From Patescibacteria group bacterium (GTDB taxonomy: Bacteria > Patescibacteriota > Minisyncoccia > Phycocordibacterales > XYD1-FULL-46-19): a stretch of DNA of 55,594 nt. The notes beneath the pieces were generated by a model. The model was not told the origin of the DNA. It saw only the letters and a list, made by a program, of their open reading frames with translations, and ran no database searches. Below, one piece after another: positions 26,223 through 35,208 of this stretch. The translations under genes and the position numbers were made by a program. The stretch spans positions 1 through 55,594 of the forward strand of contig JAKJEI010000004.1 of the NCBI GenBank assembly GCA_022705505.1. The letters are read 5' to 3'. Within the stretch, counting starts at the first letter, position 1, and the number at the start of each line of letters is the position of its first letter.

Positions 26223-26241
26223 GGCAGAATGACGTTCTGCC
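26223..26241. other. Hairpin between argS and ileS
   Basis: GGCAGAA (26223-26229) pairs with TTCTGCC (26235-26241), loop TGACG. There is no T-run on the minus strand, so it is at best a weak terminator or leader hairpin. The rest of the 26178-26337 spacer shows only a TAAATT -10-like box next to the ileS start. Confidence 0.4.
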
Positions 26242-26337
26242 CAAACCCCACCCTCATAATTCACAAACTCTGAACAATTCGCCCAGTCGCAACCAGGTTA
26301 GCCGTTCAAGCCTTTCTCAAGACAAATTTGGAACCTT

Positions 26338-28026
26338 TTACATTTCCTCCAAGACCGGGATGCCAAGCAAAGTCAGCCCGGACTTGAGCGTTTGTGCCAC
26401 CGCCCTGGTCAGAACCAGGCGATAAGCTTCGTTTTCACTGCCAATGATTTTGTTCTTGGCATAATAAGAGTTAAAACTTGACGCCAAATTCACCAAGTAA
26501 GTAACAATGTGTTGAGGCGCCAATTCCTGGAAAGACCTCTCCACCACCGCCGGCAATTTAATGAGTAATTTTTCTATCACCATCGGTTCTTCGCCTTGAG
26601 TAAAATCAACGATTTCTTTATCCGCTTTAGCCAAAACCGATTTGGCTCGAGTGTAAGCATATTGTAAATATGGCCCAGAGTCTCCTTCTAAGGATAGCGA
26701 TCTGTCAAAATCAAAAACGATGTCCCGCCCCGGCGATTGTTTAAGGATGGAAAACTTAATCGCGCCAATTGCCACCTTTTCCGCAATCTCTTCCTTTTTT
26801 TCTACCGGCAGTTCACGTTCACTTGTTTTTTCCAAAACCCTCTTCTTAACTTCTTCAATCAAAGAGACAGCCGTGATGACTTCACCAGTGCGCGAAGACA
26901 TCTTGCCAGTTGGCAAACGCAACATCCCATGAGCTACGTGCCTTGCCTTGGCCGCCAATTCCGGCTCTAACAAATCAAGAGCTTTCAGCATAACTCTGAA
27001 ATAATCAAGCACTTCATTGCCAGTTACCAAAACCGAAAGGTCATACGGATATCTTTCAAATTTAAGTTTGGCCAAACCAAGGTCTTTTGCTTCATAAGTC
27101 GACAACCCAAGCGAATTGACAAAAACCCGAGTGTGCATGGACTCATCAAATTTCTCGCCTCGAAAAACAATCGCCCCATCACTTTTTTCAAAAATACCTT
27201 TAGACAAGCCAACCTCCACCATCTTTTTGCCAATTTTTTCTGTCTCGCTCTCAAAAAAGTAAAAGTCAAAACTGGTCCCCAAACGTTTGTAAATTTCCGC
27301 AAAATATTCAAGCGAAGCCTGCCGGCCCAAATCATAAACCTGGTTCGTTTTATCATTCGTCCGTCCATAGACCTGGCGATTAATATCATTAATTTCCTTT
27401 TTTGTTTCCTCATCAGTCTCGTAAGCCTTGGATCCCGCTACGTAAAACTTGCCCCAATCGTGAATGTCCAAATTTTCTTTTTTCTCCGCTTGAAAATAAC
27501 CCCAAATTGTTTTGGCAACGTGTAAACCAACATCACCCTGGTAGCAAGCTCGTTTTGTTTCAGCTCCGTTTGCCTCGATTATTCTTGATAAGGCTTCGCC
27601 GATTGAGTTACTCATCAAGTGGCCAATGTGAAACTCTTTAAACGGATTGGGGTCGGTATATTCCACCACCACTTTTCGCCCGCTCAATGTTTGGTTGCGA
27701 CCATAGTTGTCTCCGGTCTTTAAAATCGCTCGCAGACTTTCTGCAAAAAATTTCTCTGATAAATAAAAATTTACAAAGCCCCCTCCCGCCACTTGGACAT
27801 CTTTGATGTTCGGATTGTTATTAAGACGAATTTGTTCGGCAATTTTTTCAGCCAGGTCTTTTGGGTTTAACCCCGCTGTCTTTGCCACCACCATTGCCAC
27901 GTTGGTGGAATAATCGCCAAATTTAAAGTCAGCCGGCTGTTCCAAGTTGGTATCCGAACCGGAAAATCCCACTTCCAGCGCCATCAACGCTTTTTCTATC
28001 TCCCTTTTTAACTCCTTCCTAATCAT
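26338..28026 (-). CDS. argS: Arginyl-tRNA synthetase
   Basis: About 562 residues from ATG at 28026. An upstream in-frame ATG at 28044 is less likely because TATAAT (28033-28038) lies between them, 6 nt before 28026. N-terminal Add-1-like domain (IRKELKREIEKAL...NPKDLAEKIAEQI), HIGH motif (NPFKEFHIGHLMSN), and a C-terminal DALR anticodon-binding domain (YLQYAYTRAKSVLAKA...VVERSFQELAPQHIVTYLVNLASSFNSYY). The KMSKS position reads GKMSSRTG, as usual for ArgRS variants. It charges tRNA-Arg; a tRNA-Arg(TCT) gene is in this window. Confidence 0.95.
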   Translation of the reverse strand: MIRKELKREIEKALMALEVGFSGSDTNLEQPADFKFGDYSTNVAMVVAKTAGLNPKDLAEKIAEQIRLNNNPNIKDVQVAGGGFVNFYLSEKFFAESLRAILKTGDNYGRNQTLSGRKVVVEYTDPNPFKEFHIGHLMSNSIGEALSRIIEANGAETKRACYQGDVGLHVAKTIWGYFQAEKKENLDIHDWGKFYVAGSKAYETDEETKKEINDINRQVYGRTNDKTNQVYDLGRQASLEYFAEIYKRLGTSFDFYFFESETEKIGKKMVEVGLSKGIFEKSDGAIVFRGEKFDESMHTRVFVNSLGLSTYEAKDLGLAKLKFERYPYDLSVLVTGNEVLDYFRVMLKALDLLEPELAAKARHVAHGMLRLPTGKMSSRTGEVITAVSLIEEVKKRVLEKTSERELPVEKKEEIAEKVAIGAIKFSILKQSPGRDIVFDFDRSLSLEGDSGPYLQYAYTRAKSVLAKADKEIVDFTQGEEPMVIEKLLIKLPAVVERSFQELAPQHIVTYLVNLASSFNSYYAKNKIIGSENEAYRLVLTRAVAQTLKSGLTLLGIPVLEEM

Positions 28027-28032
28027 TTTTAT

Positions 28033-28038
28033 ATTATA
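28033..28038 (-). promoter_or_regulatory. -10 box (leaderless) of argS
   Basis: Minus strand TATAAT, 6 nt before ATG 28026. It decides the start codon. Confidence 0.6.
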
Positions 28039-28077
28039 TAGCATTAGCCCTCTATCCCCCCAACGCGCTCGTTACTG

Positions 28078-28500
28078 TTATTTGCCCGTGCTACCAAAGC
28101 CCCCTTCGCCGCGGCTTGTGTCTGACAGTTCATCAACCTCAATTAATTCCGGCGATTCAATTCTTTGAATTAACATCTGTGCCACTTTATCATGTTTTTT
28201 TATGCTATAAATTTCCTTTGATAAATTAGTAACGACAATCTGAAGTTCACCCCGATAGCCGGCGTCCAAAACACCGGCCATTGTCTTGAGGCCATGATTG
28301 GCCGCCAGACCGCTCTTGTCCCAAATTAAACCAACATAACCAACTGGCAGTTCTAAAGCAATGCCAGTTTTGACTCGTACCACCTCTCCCGGTTTAATCT
28401 CTGTTTCGGCCAAAGCAAAAAAATCCATTCCCGCGTCTCCCGGATGGGCATAGATTGGCAATTTGGCTTCAGGGTTTAATTTTTTAATCTTGATAATCAT
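28078..28500 (-). CDS. dut: dUTP diphosphatase
   Basis: 140 residues, a trimeric dUTPase. Conserved motifs in order: HPGDAGMDFFAL, WDKSGLAANHGLKTMAGVLDAGYRGELQIVV, and the flexible C-terminal arm GEGGFGSTGK that closes over the substrate. It hydrolyses dUTP to dUMP and keeps uracil out of DNA. It lies 66 nt after glyA; the two link to one-carbon and thymidylate metabolism. Confidence 0.96.
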   Translation of the reverse strand: MIIKIKKLNPEAKLPIYAHPGDAGMDFFALAETEIKPGEVVRVKTGIALELPVGYVGLIWDKSGLAANHGLKTMAGVLDAGYRGELQIVVTNLSKEIYSIKKHDKVAQMLIQRIESPELIEVDELSDTSRGEGGFGSTGK

Positions 28501-28565
28501 AATGTTTTGGTCGCCGACAGGATAAATTTTTTCGTTTAATTCTAGCTTGTCCGCATATCCGTATA

Positions 28566-29744
28566 TTAATGTCGTGATAAAATTTTGTCTATTTTTTCAG
28601 CAATCTTCACCATATCCTTTTCCGTTTTGCCACGAGTGGTTTCCGGCGCGGTGCCCAAACGCAAACCAGACGGGTCAAATGGCGACCGAGCATCAAACGG
28701 AATAGTATTTTTGTTCACAATGATTCCTTCTTTTTCTAACAGAAGACTCGCCTCTTTGCCGGCCAGTCGCCCGCCAGTGGAAGCAACAACGTCCACTAAC
28801 AACAAATGATTGTCTGTCCCGCCGGAAACAATTCGCCAACCTTTTTTTTGCAACTCTTTGGCCAAAACTTTGGCATTTTTAACCACTTGCTTAGCATACT
28901 TTTTAAACTCCGGTTTCATTGCCTCTGCCAAGGCCACCGCGGTGGCCGCGATTTGATTGAGGTGAGGCCCACCTTGTAAACCAGGGAAGGCCGCTCTGTC
29001 TATTTTTTTATCCAGTTCACGTTCGTCAATTCGCGAAAAAATCAAACCGGCCCTCGGTCCGCGCAAAGTTTTGTGGGTAGTCGTTGTGACAATATCAGCA
29101 TAAAGAAACGGTGACGGATGAACACCGGCCGCCACCAACCCGGCAATGTGCGCCATATCCACCATCAGTAAGGCGCCGCAACCATCCGCAATTTCGCGAA
29201 ATTTTTTAAAATCTATAATCCGTGGATAAGCTGTAAAACCAGCCACGATAATGTTTGGTTTTTCTTTTTGGGCTAGTTTTTTTATCGCCTCATAATCAAG
29301 CTGTTCCGTTTTTGAGTCCACACCATAAGGCACCTGTTGCCAAACTTTACCGGTGACCGAAACTTTGTGGCCATGAGTTAAGTGCCCTCCTTGGTCAAGC
29401 GCCATTCCCATAATTTTCCCACCCTGAGGCACCAAAGCCAGGTACACCGCCAGATTCGCCGGCGAACCGGATAAGGGCTGAACATTGACTGCCCACTTTT
29501 TTGAACTTAATTTAAAAAGTTTTAAGGCCCTTGACCGACACAATTCTTCAACTTGGTCTGTAATTTGATTTCCGCCATAGTAACGCTTGCCCGGATAGCC
29601 TTCGGCGTATTTATTGACTAACACTGAACCAAGCGCCGTCAAAACATCTTTGGACACATAGTTTTCGGAAGCAATTAGATTAACTACCTTTTTTTGTCGT
29701 CCAGCTTCAGCCTTGAGCAGTTTTTCAATTTGTTTGTCTTTCAT
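28566..29744 (-). CDS. glyA: Serine hydroxymethyltransferase
   Basis: 392 residues, PLP-dependent fold type I. Motifs: LIASENYVSKDVLTALGSVLVNKYAEGYPGKRYYGG at the N-terminus, VDMAHIAGLVAAG, and TTTTHKTLRGPRAG with the Schiff-base lysine. It converts serine and tetrahydrofolate to glycine and methylene-tetrahydrofolate. A TATAAT box (29764-29769) lies 19 nt before the ATG, so this gene has a short leader. Slightly shorter than the E. coli enzyme but complete. Confidence 0.96.
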   Translation of the reverse strand: MKDKQIEKLLKAEAGRQKKVVNLIASENYVSKDVLTALGSVLVNKYAEGYPGKRYYGGNQITDQVEELCRSRALKLFKLSSKKWAVNVQPLSGSPANLAVYLALVPQGGKIMGMALDQGGHLTHGHKVSVTGKVWQQVPYGVDSKTEQLDYEAIKKLAQKEKPNIIVAGFTAYPRIIDFKKFREIADGCGALLMVDMAHIAGLVAAGVHPSPFLYADIVTTTTHKTLRGPRAGLIFSRIDERELDKKIDRAAFPGLQGGPHLNQIAATAVALAEAMKPEFKKYAKQVVKNAKVLAKELQKKGWRIVSGGTDNHLLLVDVVASTGGRLAGKEASLLLEKEGIIVNKNTIPFDARSPFDPSGLRLGTAPETTRGKTEKDMVKIAEKIDKILSRH

Positions 29745-29763
29745 AATATGTTACGAATTGCAA

Positions 29764-30336
29764 TTATAACCGCATCTTATAATTCATATAGCGATGAATA
29801 TCGCCGGCTAATTTAATTCTTTCCTCTCTGCTTCCAGAAATGACAAAGACTTCCAGAGGACGAGTTTTGTTAATAAGCAAAAGAGTCTTTATAAAGTAGC
29901 GGTTTATTTTATCTATATAATTAACATCGACATCCCGCAAATTGTCGCTTACCAGTTTTATGGAAGCCGCGGTTGGAATCAAGATGACCCCGTCCAAAAA
30001 ATCAAGATGTCGCATAACCAGATCAAAGGTTTCATTTAGAAATTCCAAACTAGCCTCCCCTTTGTCATACAGAGCCAAAGAATAAATATAGTTATCAATA
30101 ACTGATCGATCAAATAAAATATTTGACTGTTTATTTTCAGAAATTTGTTTATATAAAAAATCTCTAATAATCTTTTGATTTTTTTCAGTACTTTTCTGAT
30201 TAATAGAGAGCTTCCTCTTAGAAATTACATCACGGTAAGTTTTTTGAGGTGTTTTGTAATTGGGAAAGGCTTTTATGAAGTCTTTTATAAAAGTTGACTT
30301 CCCTGTGTTTTGTGGACCGATAACGGCTAAGCGCAT
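29764..30336 (-). CDS. Small P-loop ATPase/kinase (AAA, NadR-like)
   Basis: 190 residues. Walker A is at the very start (MRLAVIGPQNTGKST). Then comes a YRDVISKRKLSIN segment, a Walker B-like ILFDRSVIDNYIYSLA that resembles the DR-type lid and catalytic Asp of deoxynucleoside and NadR-type kinases, and a C-terminal helical part. The fold suggests phosphorylation of a small metabolite or nucleoside, but the substrate cannot be named. It lies downstream of rplK behind a terminator, so it has its own promoter. Confidence 0.7.
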   Translation of the reverse strand: MRLAVIGPQNTGKSTFIKDFIKAFPNYKTPQKTYRDVISKRKLSINQKSTEKNQKIIRDFLYKQISENKQSNILFDRSVIDNYIYSLALYDKGEASLEFLNETFDLVMRHLDFLDGVILIPTAASIKLVSDNLRDVDVNYIDKINRYFIKTLLLINKTRPLEVFVISGSREERIKLAGDIHRYMNYKMRL

Positions 30337-30445
30337 ATGTTTTATTTTCTCTTATTTTTAAAAAACCTCTTATATCTTAGCAAATTTACAATAGTGACCA
30401 AAACCCTCAACAAAAAATGGGGGCTTTTTACAAACCCAGGCACAG

Positions 30446-30478
30446 AAAAACCCCCTTTTTGTGGCAAGTTGGGGGTTT
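30446..30478 (-). terminator. Terminator of the secE-nusG-rplK operon
   Basis: Minus strand: AAACCCCC (30471-30478) pairs with GGGGGTTT (30448-30455), followed by a T-run. It directly follows the rplK stop at 30492. Confidence 0.85.
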
Positions 30479-30491
30479 CCGGGCAAGCTAT

Positions 30492-30914
30492 TTATTTTAC
30501 TTCAATTCCCATAGAATAGGCCGTGCCCTCAATCATACGGGCAGCGGCATCTAGGTTGGAGGCCTTCAAATCAGACATTTTTTGCTCAGCAATCTCCTTA
30601 ACCTGCGCCTTGGTAACCGTGCCGGCGCGGCTAACCAAATTCTTGCCAGAACCTTTAGAAACTCCGGCCGCTTTCATTAAAAGGTTGGCAGCTGGTGGCG
30701 TTTTTAGAATAAAATCATAACTTTTATCGTTATAAACGCTAATTTCCACCGGAATTACCATACCTCCCATTTGCGCCGTGGCCGCGTTAAACTTTGTGAC
30801 AAAATCACCAATATTAATACCCGCTTGACCCAAAACCGGGCCAACTGGCGGCGCCGGGGTTGCTTTCCCGGCTGGGATTTGCAACTTTATTTTCTTTTCT
30901 ACTTTTTTTGCCAT
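30492..30914 (-). CDS. rplK: 50S ribosomal protein uL11
   Basis: 140 residues. N-terminal domain [37 protein letters not shown] and the rRNA-binding C-terminal domain [15 protein letters not shown]...[15 protein letters not shown] are complete. It binds the GTPase-associated centre of 23S rRNA. It follows nusG as in most bacteria. The gene normally next to it, rplA (uL1), is not present; a terminator comes instead. Confidence 0.97.
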   Translation of the reverse strand: MAKKVEKKIKLQIPAGKATPAPPVGPVLGQAGINIGDFVTKFNAATAQMGGMVIPVEISVYNDKSYDFILKTPPAANLLMKAAGVSKGSGKNLVSRAGTVTKAQVKEIAEQKMSDLKASNLDAAARMIEGTAYSMGIEVK

Positions 30915-30993
30915 GATACAAATAATCCTAACCTATAAATAGCCATTTGTAAATAAGAGCAAGTTAAAAGAATTTATAGACGCCTTCGATGCG

Positions 30994-31539
30994 TTATATT
31001 CTTTTAACTTGCAAAAAATCAAGTTCAACAGGGGTCTCGCGCCCAAACATAGAGACCAAGACTTTGACCTTGCCTCGTTCTTCGTCTATGTCGGAGACTT
31101 TGCCTTCAAACTCCTTAAAGGGACCGTCCACGATTTGAACTGCCTCGCCTTTCACTAGCTCAATCTTATGTTTGATTGAGTCGCTTTCCATTCGCGAGAA
31201 GAGTTCTTTGATTTCCCCTTCATCCAACGGCACCGGAATAACACCCGAACCAATAAAACCGGTCACCCGCGGCGTGTTACGCACAACATACCAAGAATCA
31301 TCAGTTACCACCATGTCTACCAAGACATAGCCAGGATAGATTTTCTCTTCCACCTCAACTCGTTTGCCCCCTTTGATTTTGACCTTTTTCTCAGTCGGCA
31401 CGATAACACTAAAAATCTTGTCCTCCATGCCGAGCGACTCAATGCGTTGTTTCAGATTACGCGCTACGGCGTTTTCGTAACCTGAATAAGTATGAATGGC
31501 ATACCAATTTCTGCCTTGTTCAAGTTCTTGTCTAGCCAT
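30994..31539 (-). CDS. nusG: Transcription antitermination factor NusG
   Basis: 181 residues. NGN domain (NWYAIHTYSGYENAVARNLKQRIESLGMEDKIFSVIVPTEK...YPGYVLVDMVVTDDSWYVVRNTPRVTGFIG) and C-terminal KOW domain (GEAVQIVDGPFKEFEGKVSDIDEERGKVKVLVSMFGRETPVELDFLQVKRI). It binds RNA polymerase, suppresses pausing and couples it to the ribosome. Operon secE-nusG-rplK. Confidence 0.97.
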   Translation of the reverse strand: MARQELEQGRNWYAIHTYSGYENAVARNLKQRIESLGMEDKIFSVIVPTEKKVKIKGGKRVEVEEKIYPGYVLVDMVVTDDSWYVVRNTPRVTGFIGSGVIPVPLDEGEIKELFSRMESDSIKHKIELVKGEAVQIVDGPFKEFEGKVSDIDEERGKVKVLVSMFGRETPVELDFLQVKRI

Positions 31540-31573
31540 AATTAAAAATTAAAGATTAAAATGTAAAATATTA

Positions 31574-31756
31574 TTAAGAAAGAAGAAAGCGAAGAATGTA
31601 TTGATAAATTAAGTCAAAGACACCCAATAGAGCCGACGTAAAGACCGCGACGCCGATAACAATCGCTGTAAAGTTGATTGTCTGTTTTTTGGTCGGCCAA
31701 CTGACGTGTCTCATCTCGCTTTTTGTATCCTTGATGTAATTGGTTAGTTTAGACAT
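31574..31756 (-). CDS. secE: Preprotein translocase subunit SecE
   Basis: 60 residues. The amphipathic helix LTNYIKDTKSEMRHVSWPTKKQTINFTAIVIGVAVFTSALLGVFDLIYQYILRFL includes the conserved VSWPTK motif and one membrane helix. It clamps SecY in the translocon. First gene of the secE-nusG-rplK operon. Confidence 0.95.
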   Translation of the reverse strand: MSKLTNYIKDTKSEMRHVSWPTKKQTINFTAIVIGVAVFTSALLGVFDLIYQYILRFLLS

Positions 31757-31898
31757 ATTTTTTAAATTAGGTTATCTATATTTTAGCTTATTTTCTTGTA
31801 TTTAAAAATGCCCCGCAGGGCTTTATTAGATAATAGCCCAAAAGGTGTCGGGAGTCAACCCTAACGCAGAAAGATAGGACAAAGCAAGATACGCGACC

Positions 31899-33110
31899 CT
31901 ACTGCCCAGAATCCGCCGGGACCGAGCCAAGCGTTACCGGCAAAATTATTTCCCGGTCATCTCGCCAGATTTTGAGGTGAACAGTCTCCCCCACTTTTTT
32001 GTCGCGAATCAAGCGCGCCAGAGTGTTGGACTCGTCAATTTTCCGCTCATTAAGTTCCAAAATAATATCGCCGTCTTTTATACCGGCCTTGTCCGCTGGC
32101 GAGCCGGCGACCACCGCTGACTCGCCGCTGTTATCGGAGACCACTACCCCATAGTCAAAAGGAATACCCAAGTCCTCAGCTGTCTCCGGCATCAATTGCA
32201 CGTATTGCACGCCTAAAAATGGTCTTTCAATTTGACCTGTTTTTTTGACCGACTCAATAATTGGCTTCACGATATTAATTGGCAAAGAGAATGCGATGTT
32301 TTCTGAATCAATAGCGGTCGCCACATTCACTCCAACCACTTCCCCACGCAAATTAAGGAGTGGTCCACCCGAGTTGCCCAAGTTGATGGCCGCGTCCGTT
32401 TGGATTACCTCGTCTAAAAATTCTAGTTGGCCGGCGCCGCCAGCAGCAAAAATAGAGCGCGACAAACCGGACACGATCCCGGTGGAAACCGTGTCACGAA
32501 ATTCTCCCAGCGCGTTACCGATCGCAATAAGCGTCTGTCCCACCTGCAACTTGTCGGAATCTCCTAACTCTATCGGCGAGAAATTGCCACCGTTAATTTT
32601 TAAAATCGCCACATCATAAATCGGGTCAAGCGCCACTACTTTTGATTCATATTTTTGACCATTATTGGTGTAAACAACATAATCCACATCCGGTGTTTCC
32701 ACCACATGTTTATTGGTCACAATGTAACCGTCTTCTGAGACAATAAAACCGGAACCGCCACCCACTTCTTGTTTTTCGGTACCTTTTTCACGAATTTGCG
32801 GGACAACCACTTCAAAATCGCCAAAAATCCTTTGCTCAAAGTATCGTTCCACAATCGGTACGGTTCGCACGATTCCGATAGAAACCACCGAGGGAGAGGC
32901 TTTCTTAACAGCGTTTATTACATACCAATCCTGACTCAAAACTGGACTGGGCAAGTTGCCCCTGTTCATAATTGAGGTCGCCAATCGGTCCAGGATGCCG
33001 CCCTGGTTGGTCAAAAAAGCAATCACCAAAATTCCAATCAAAATCAAAAATACTCCAAGACTAGATAAGGCAGAAAATAAAATTATTTTTTTGTTTTTAG
33101 CCCAATCCAT
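31899..33110 (-). CDS. HtrA/DegP-type serine protease with PDZ domain
   Basis: 403 residues. An N-terminal membrane anchor (about 9-34) replaces a cleavable signal. The trypsin-like domain has the triad H135 (VTNKHVVE), D166 (YDVAILKI) and S247 (LGNSGGPLLN). One PDZ domain (about 300-395) includes SPADKAGIKDGDIILELNERKIDESNTLARLIRDKKVGE. It degrades misfolded proteins outside the membrane. One PDZ and a membrane anchor match the DegS/HtrA-like group. TAATTT lies 7 nt before the ATG. Confidence 0.95.
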   Translation of the reverse strand: MDWAKNKKIILFSALSSLGVFLILIGILVIAFLTNQGGILDRLATSIMNRGNLPSPVLSQDWYVINAVKKASPSVVSIGIVRTVPIVERYFEQRIFGDFEVVVPQIREKGTEKQEVGGGSGFIVSEDGYIVTNKHVVETPDVDYVVYTNNGQKYESKVVALDPIYDVAILKINGGNFSPIELGDSDKLQVGQTLIAIGNALGEFRDTVSTGIVSGLSRSIFAAGGAGQLEFLDEVIQTDAAINLGNSGGPLLNLRGEVVGVNVATAIDSENIAFSLPINIVKPIIESVKKTGQIERPFLGVQYVQLMPETAEDLGIPFDYGVVVSDNSGESAVVAGSPADKAGIKDGDIILELNERKIDESNTLARLIRDKKVGETVHLKIWRDDREIILPVTLGSVPADSGQ

Positions 33111-33149
33111 AAGATTTAAATTAAAGCTACTAAGTGAAGAGGTCGGGAA

Positions 33150-33848
33150 TTAAAATGGCAATGAAAGCGCTTTTAGAAATTCAGTTTTTTCCGTTTCGAC
33201 AAGAGGCCGTAATTGACCCGGTTTTAGTTTTGCCAATTCGATATTCATAATCCTGATTCGCTTCAAATCTTTAACTTGCAAACCGACAGCGGCGCACATT
33301 CGACGAATCTGGTGTTTTTTGCCCTCCGTCAAGGTCAACCGAAAATTTTTGGGCCCTATTTTTGACACTTGGCATTTTTTGGTCTTGTAGCCTTCTATGT
33401 TTACACCCATCTCTAGTCGCTTGAGCATAAAACCGTTGACGACTTTATCAACCTCAACCTCATACTCTTTTTCATGTTTATAGGCCGGGCCAAGCAAACG
33501 GTCGGTAACGCGTCCGTCGTTGGTCATAATCAACAAACCCCTAGAATCTTTATCAAGCCGGCCAACCGGGAAAATGCTTTGAGGCGAGCCTTTAGGCAAT
33601 TTGGCCGGCGGCAGCTTATCGGTTTCTTCGCCGCGCGGCTTATAATACGCAAAATAAACAAGGCTTTCGGCTTTTTTTGCCAGTGAATCCTTGACCTCTA
33701 CCTTGTCACTGGTTTGGACCAAGTCGCCAAGTTTGGCTGGTTGATCGTTAATCAACACCTTTCCTTGTCGCACCAATTCATCGGCCCCACGACGAGTGGT
33801 GAGACCTCTATTGGCCAAATATTTGTTTATACGCATCGGATAACTCAT
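33150..33848 (-). CDS. Pseudouridine synthase, RsuA/RluB/RluF family
   Basis: 232 residues. An S4 RNA-binding domain (MRINKYLANRGLTTRRGADELVRQGKVLINDQPAKLG) precedes the catalytic domain; the catalytic Asp is in VGRLDKDSRGLLIMTNDGRV, and the final KKHQIRRMCAAVGLQVKDLKRIRIMNIELAKLKPGQLRPL block is typical. It isomerises a uridine in 16S or 23S rRNA; family rank (RsuA, RluB, RluE or RluF) cannot be decided. TACAAT ends 7 nt before the ATG. Confidence 0.92.
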   Translation of the reverse strand: MSYPMRINKYLANRGLTTRRGADELVRQGKVLINDQPAKLGDLVQTSDKVEVKDSLAKKAESLVYFAYYKPRGEETDKLPPAKLPKGSPQSIFPVGRLDKDSRGLLIMTNDGRVTDRLLGPAYKHEKEYEVEVDKVVNGFMLKRLEMGVNIEGYKTKKCQVSKIGPKNFRLTLTEGKKHQIRRMCAAVGLQVKDLKRIRIMNIELAKLKPGQLRPLVETEKTEFLKALSLPF

Positions 33849-33917
33849 TTTTTAGATTGTATCTGGTATGCAATAAATTGTATATAGTCTGAAGAACCTT
33901 GGGTGGCACGGGGGAGG

Positions 33918-34364
33918 TTATTCAGGTTTATTTTTTCTGGCAAAAATTATCAAGAAACCGCCGGTTATTATAAAAGCCAAAAGAGACAAAAACGGGATTG
34001 AAATAAAACCAAAGATTTGATAACCATCATTGAGACAAGGAACATTGATAGAGCAAGCTGTGGTAAGTTCGGGGATAAGATTCCAATAAATAAGGTTATG
34101 GTAGGTAGCGACAACCGCCCCCAGAATTACAAAAGGAAAGGCATAAAAATGCGCGCGTTCGTCTTTTTTCCAAAGAGCCACCCCCAATATTATCAGCAAT
34201 GGATACATCAAGCCTCGCTGGTAGATACACAAAATACAAGGCGGCAATTTTAAAATTTGACTAAAAAACAAACTACCAAGCGTGGCCACCACCACCTGGC
34301 CAAAAGCCAACCACAACCAAACCCAAGACGAAAAACCCCTTGCCTTTTGTAAAAGTGTTATCAT
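33918..34364 (-). CDS. DsbB-family disulfide bond formation protein
   Basis: About 148 residues from ATG at 34364. TATAAT at 34371-34376 lies 6 nt before it, which rules out the upstream ATG at 34415. Four membrane helices. The first redox pair is in LKLPPCILCIYQRGLMYPL (CILC, the DsbB CxxC), and the second Cys pair is TACSINVPCLNDGYQIFGF in the outer loop. It passes electrons from a DsbA-like oxidase to quinones. No dsbA-like gene is adjacent, but a thioredoxin-CcdA fusion lies at 35801-37084. Confidence 0.9.
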   Translation of the reverse strand: MITLLQKARGFSSWVWLWLAFGQVVVATLGSLFFSQILKLPPCILCIYQRGLMYPLLIILGVALWKKDERAHFYAFPFVILGAVVATYHNLIYWNLIPELTTACSINVPCLNDGYQIFGFISIPFLSLLAFIITGGFLIIFARKNKPE

Positions 34365-34370
34365 TGCTTT

Positions 34371-34376
34371 ATTATA
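34371..34376 (-). promoter_or_regulatory. -10 box (leaderless) of the dsbB-like gene
   Basis: Minus strand TATAAT, 6 nt before ATG 34364; decides the start. Confidence 0.6.
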
Positions 34377-34448
34377 ACCTAAGGTGGGCCGACAACTAAA
34401 GTCCGGCTTCATCATTACAACTATCTCTGTTTAATTTAAATAAACGTT

Positions 34449-35138
34449 ATGAAAAAAGTGGCAATCTTTGATGTTGATGGCACCATTTTCCGCTCCAGCT
34501 TATTGATTGAGTTGGTGGAAGAGTTGATTGAAGCCAAAATTTTCCCCGCCGGTTGCCAGCGCGGTTACAAAAAAGAGTTGGAAAGGTGGTTAAACCGAGA
34601 AGGCTCTTATGAAGACTATATTGACGCGGTTGTGAAAATTTTTATGAAAAACATCAAGGGTGTTTATTATGGCGATTTCGTGGAAGTTGGTAAAGCCGTA
34701 ATTCAAAGAAAACAAAAACGAGTTTACCGTTTTACCCGCGATTTGATTACTCAATTAAAAAAGAAAGGATACTTTTTGTTGGCTGTCTCACAATCGCCCA
34801 AGGTTGTGCTTGATAATTTTTGTGACAAGCTCGGTTTTGATAAAGTTTACGGCCGATTTTACGAACTTGGGCCAGGCGACAAATTTACCGGCCGAGTTGT
34901 AGACGAACACCTAATCAGCAATAAGGCCAACATTGTCAAACGCGCGCTGGAAAAAGAAGGCTTAACTTTAAAAGAGTCTATCGCGGTGGGCGATACTGAG
35001 GATGATATCCCAATGTTAGAAACAGTGGAAAAACCGATTTGTTTCAACCCCAACCAAAAACTTTTACGTTACGCCAAACTAAACAATTGGCGCGTGGCGG
35101 TGGAAAGAAAAGACGTTATTTACGAAATCAAAAAGTAA
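34449..35138 (+). CDS. HAD-superfamily IB phosphatase (SerB-like)
   Basis: 229 residues. Motif I is FDVDGTIFRSS, motif II is LLAVSQSPKVV, and the last motif is IAVGDTEDDIPMLE. The cap is the short helical IB type. The family includes phosphoserine phosphatases and lipid phosphatases; SerB signature residues are not fully conserved, so the substrate is open. It faces away from the dsbB-like gene and has no Shine-Dalgarno site. Confidence 0.85.
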   Translation: MKKVAIFDVDGTIFRSSLLIELVEELIEAKIFPAGCQRGYKKELERWLNREGSYEDYIDAVVKIFMKNIKGVYYGDFVEVGKAVIQRKQKRVYRFTRDLITQLKKKGYFLLAVSQSPKVVLDNFCDKLGFDKVYGRFYELGPGDKFTGRVVDEHLISNKANIVKRALEKEGLTLKESIAVGDTEDDIPMLETVEKPICFNPNQKLLRYAKLNNWRVAVERKDVIYEIKK

Positions 35139-35143
35139 AAAAC

Positions 35144-35171
35144 TTGCCCTTCTCACAAAAAATGCAATAAT
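35144..35171 (+). promoter_or_regulatory. Promoter of the orphan gene at 35209
   Basis: TTGCCC (35144-35149), 16 nt spacer, AATAAT (35166-35171) with TGC directly upstream. It yields a leader of about 30 nt that carries a strong Shine-Dalgarno site. Confidence 0.55.
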
Positions 35172-35208
35172 ACAAACGGAACTGAACCCAAACTCACAAG
35201 GAGGAAAA

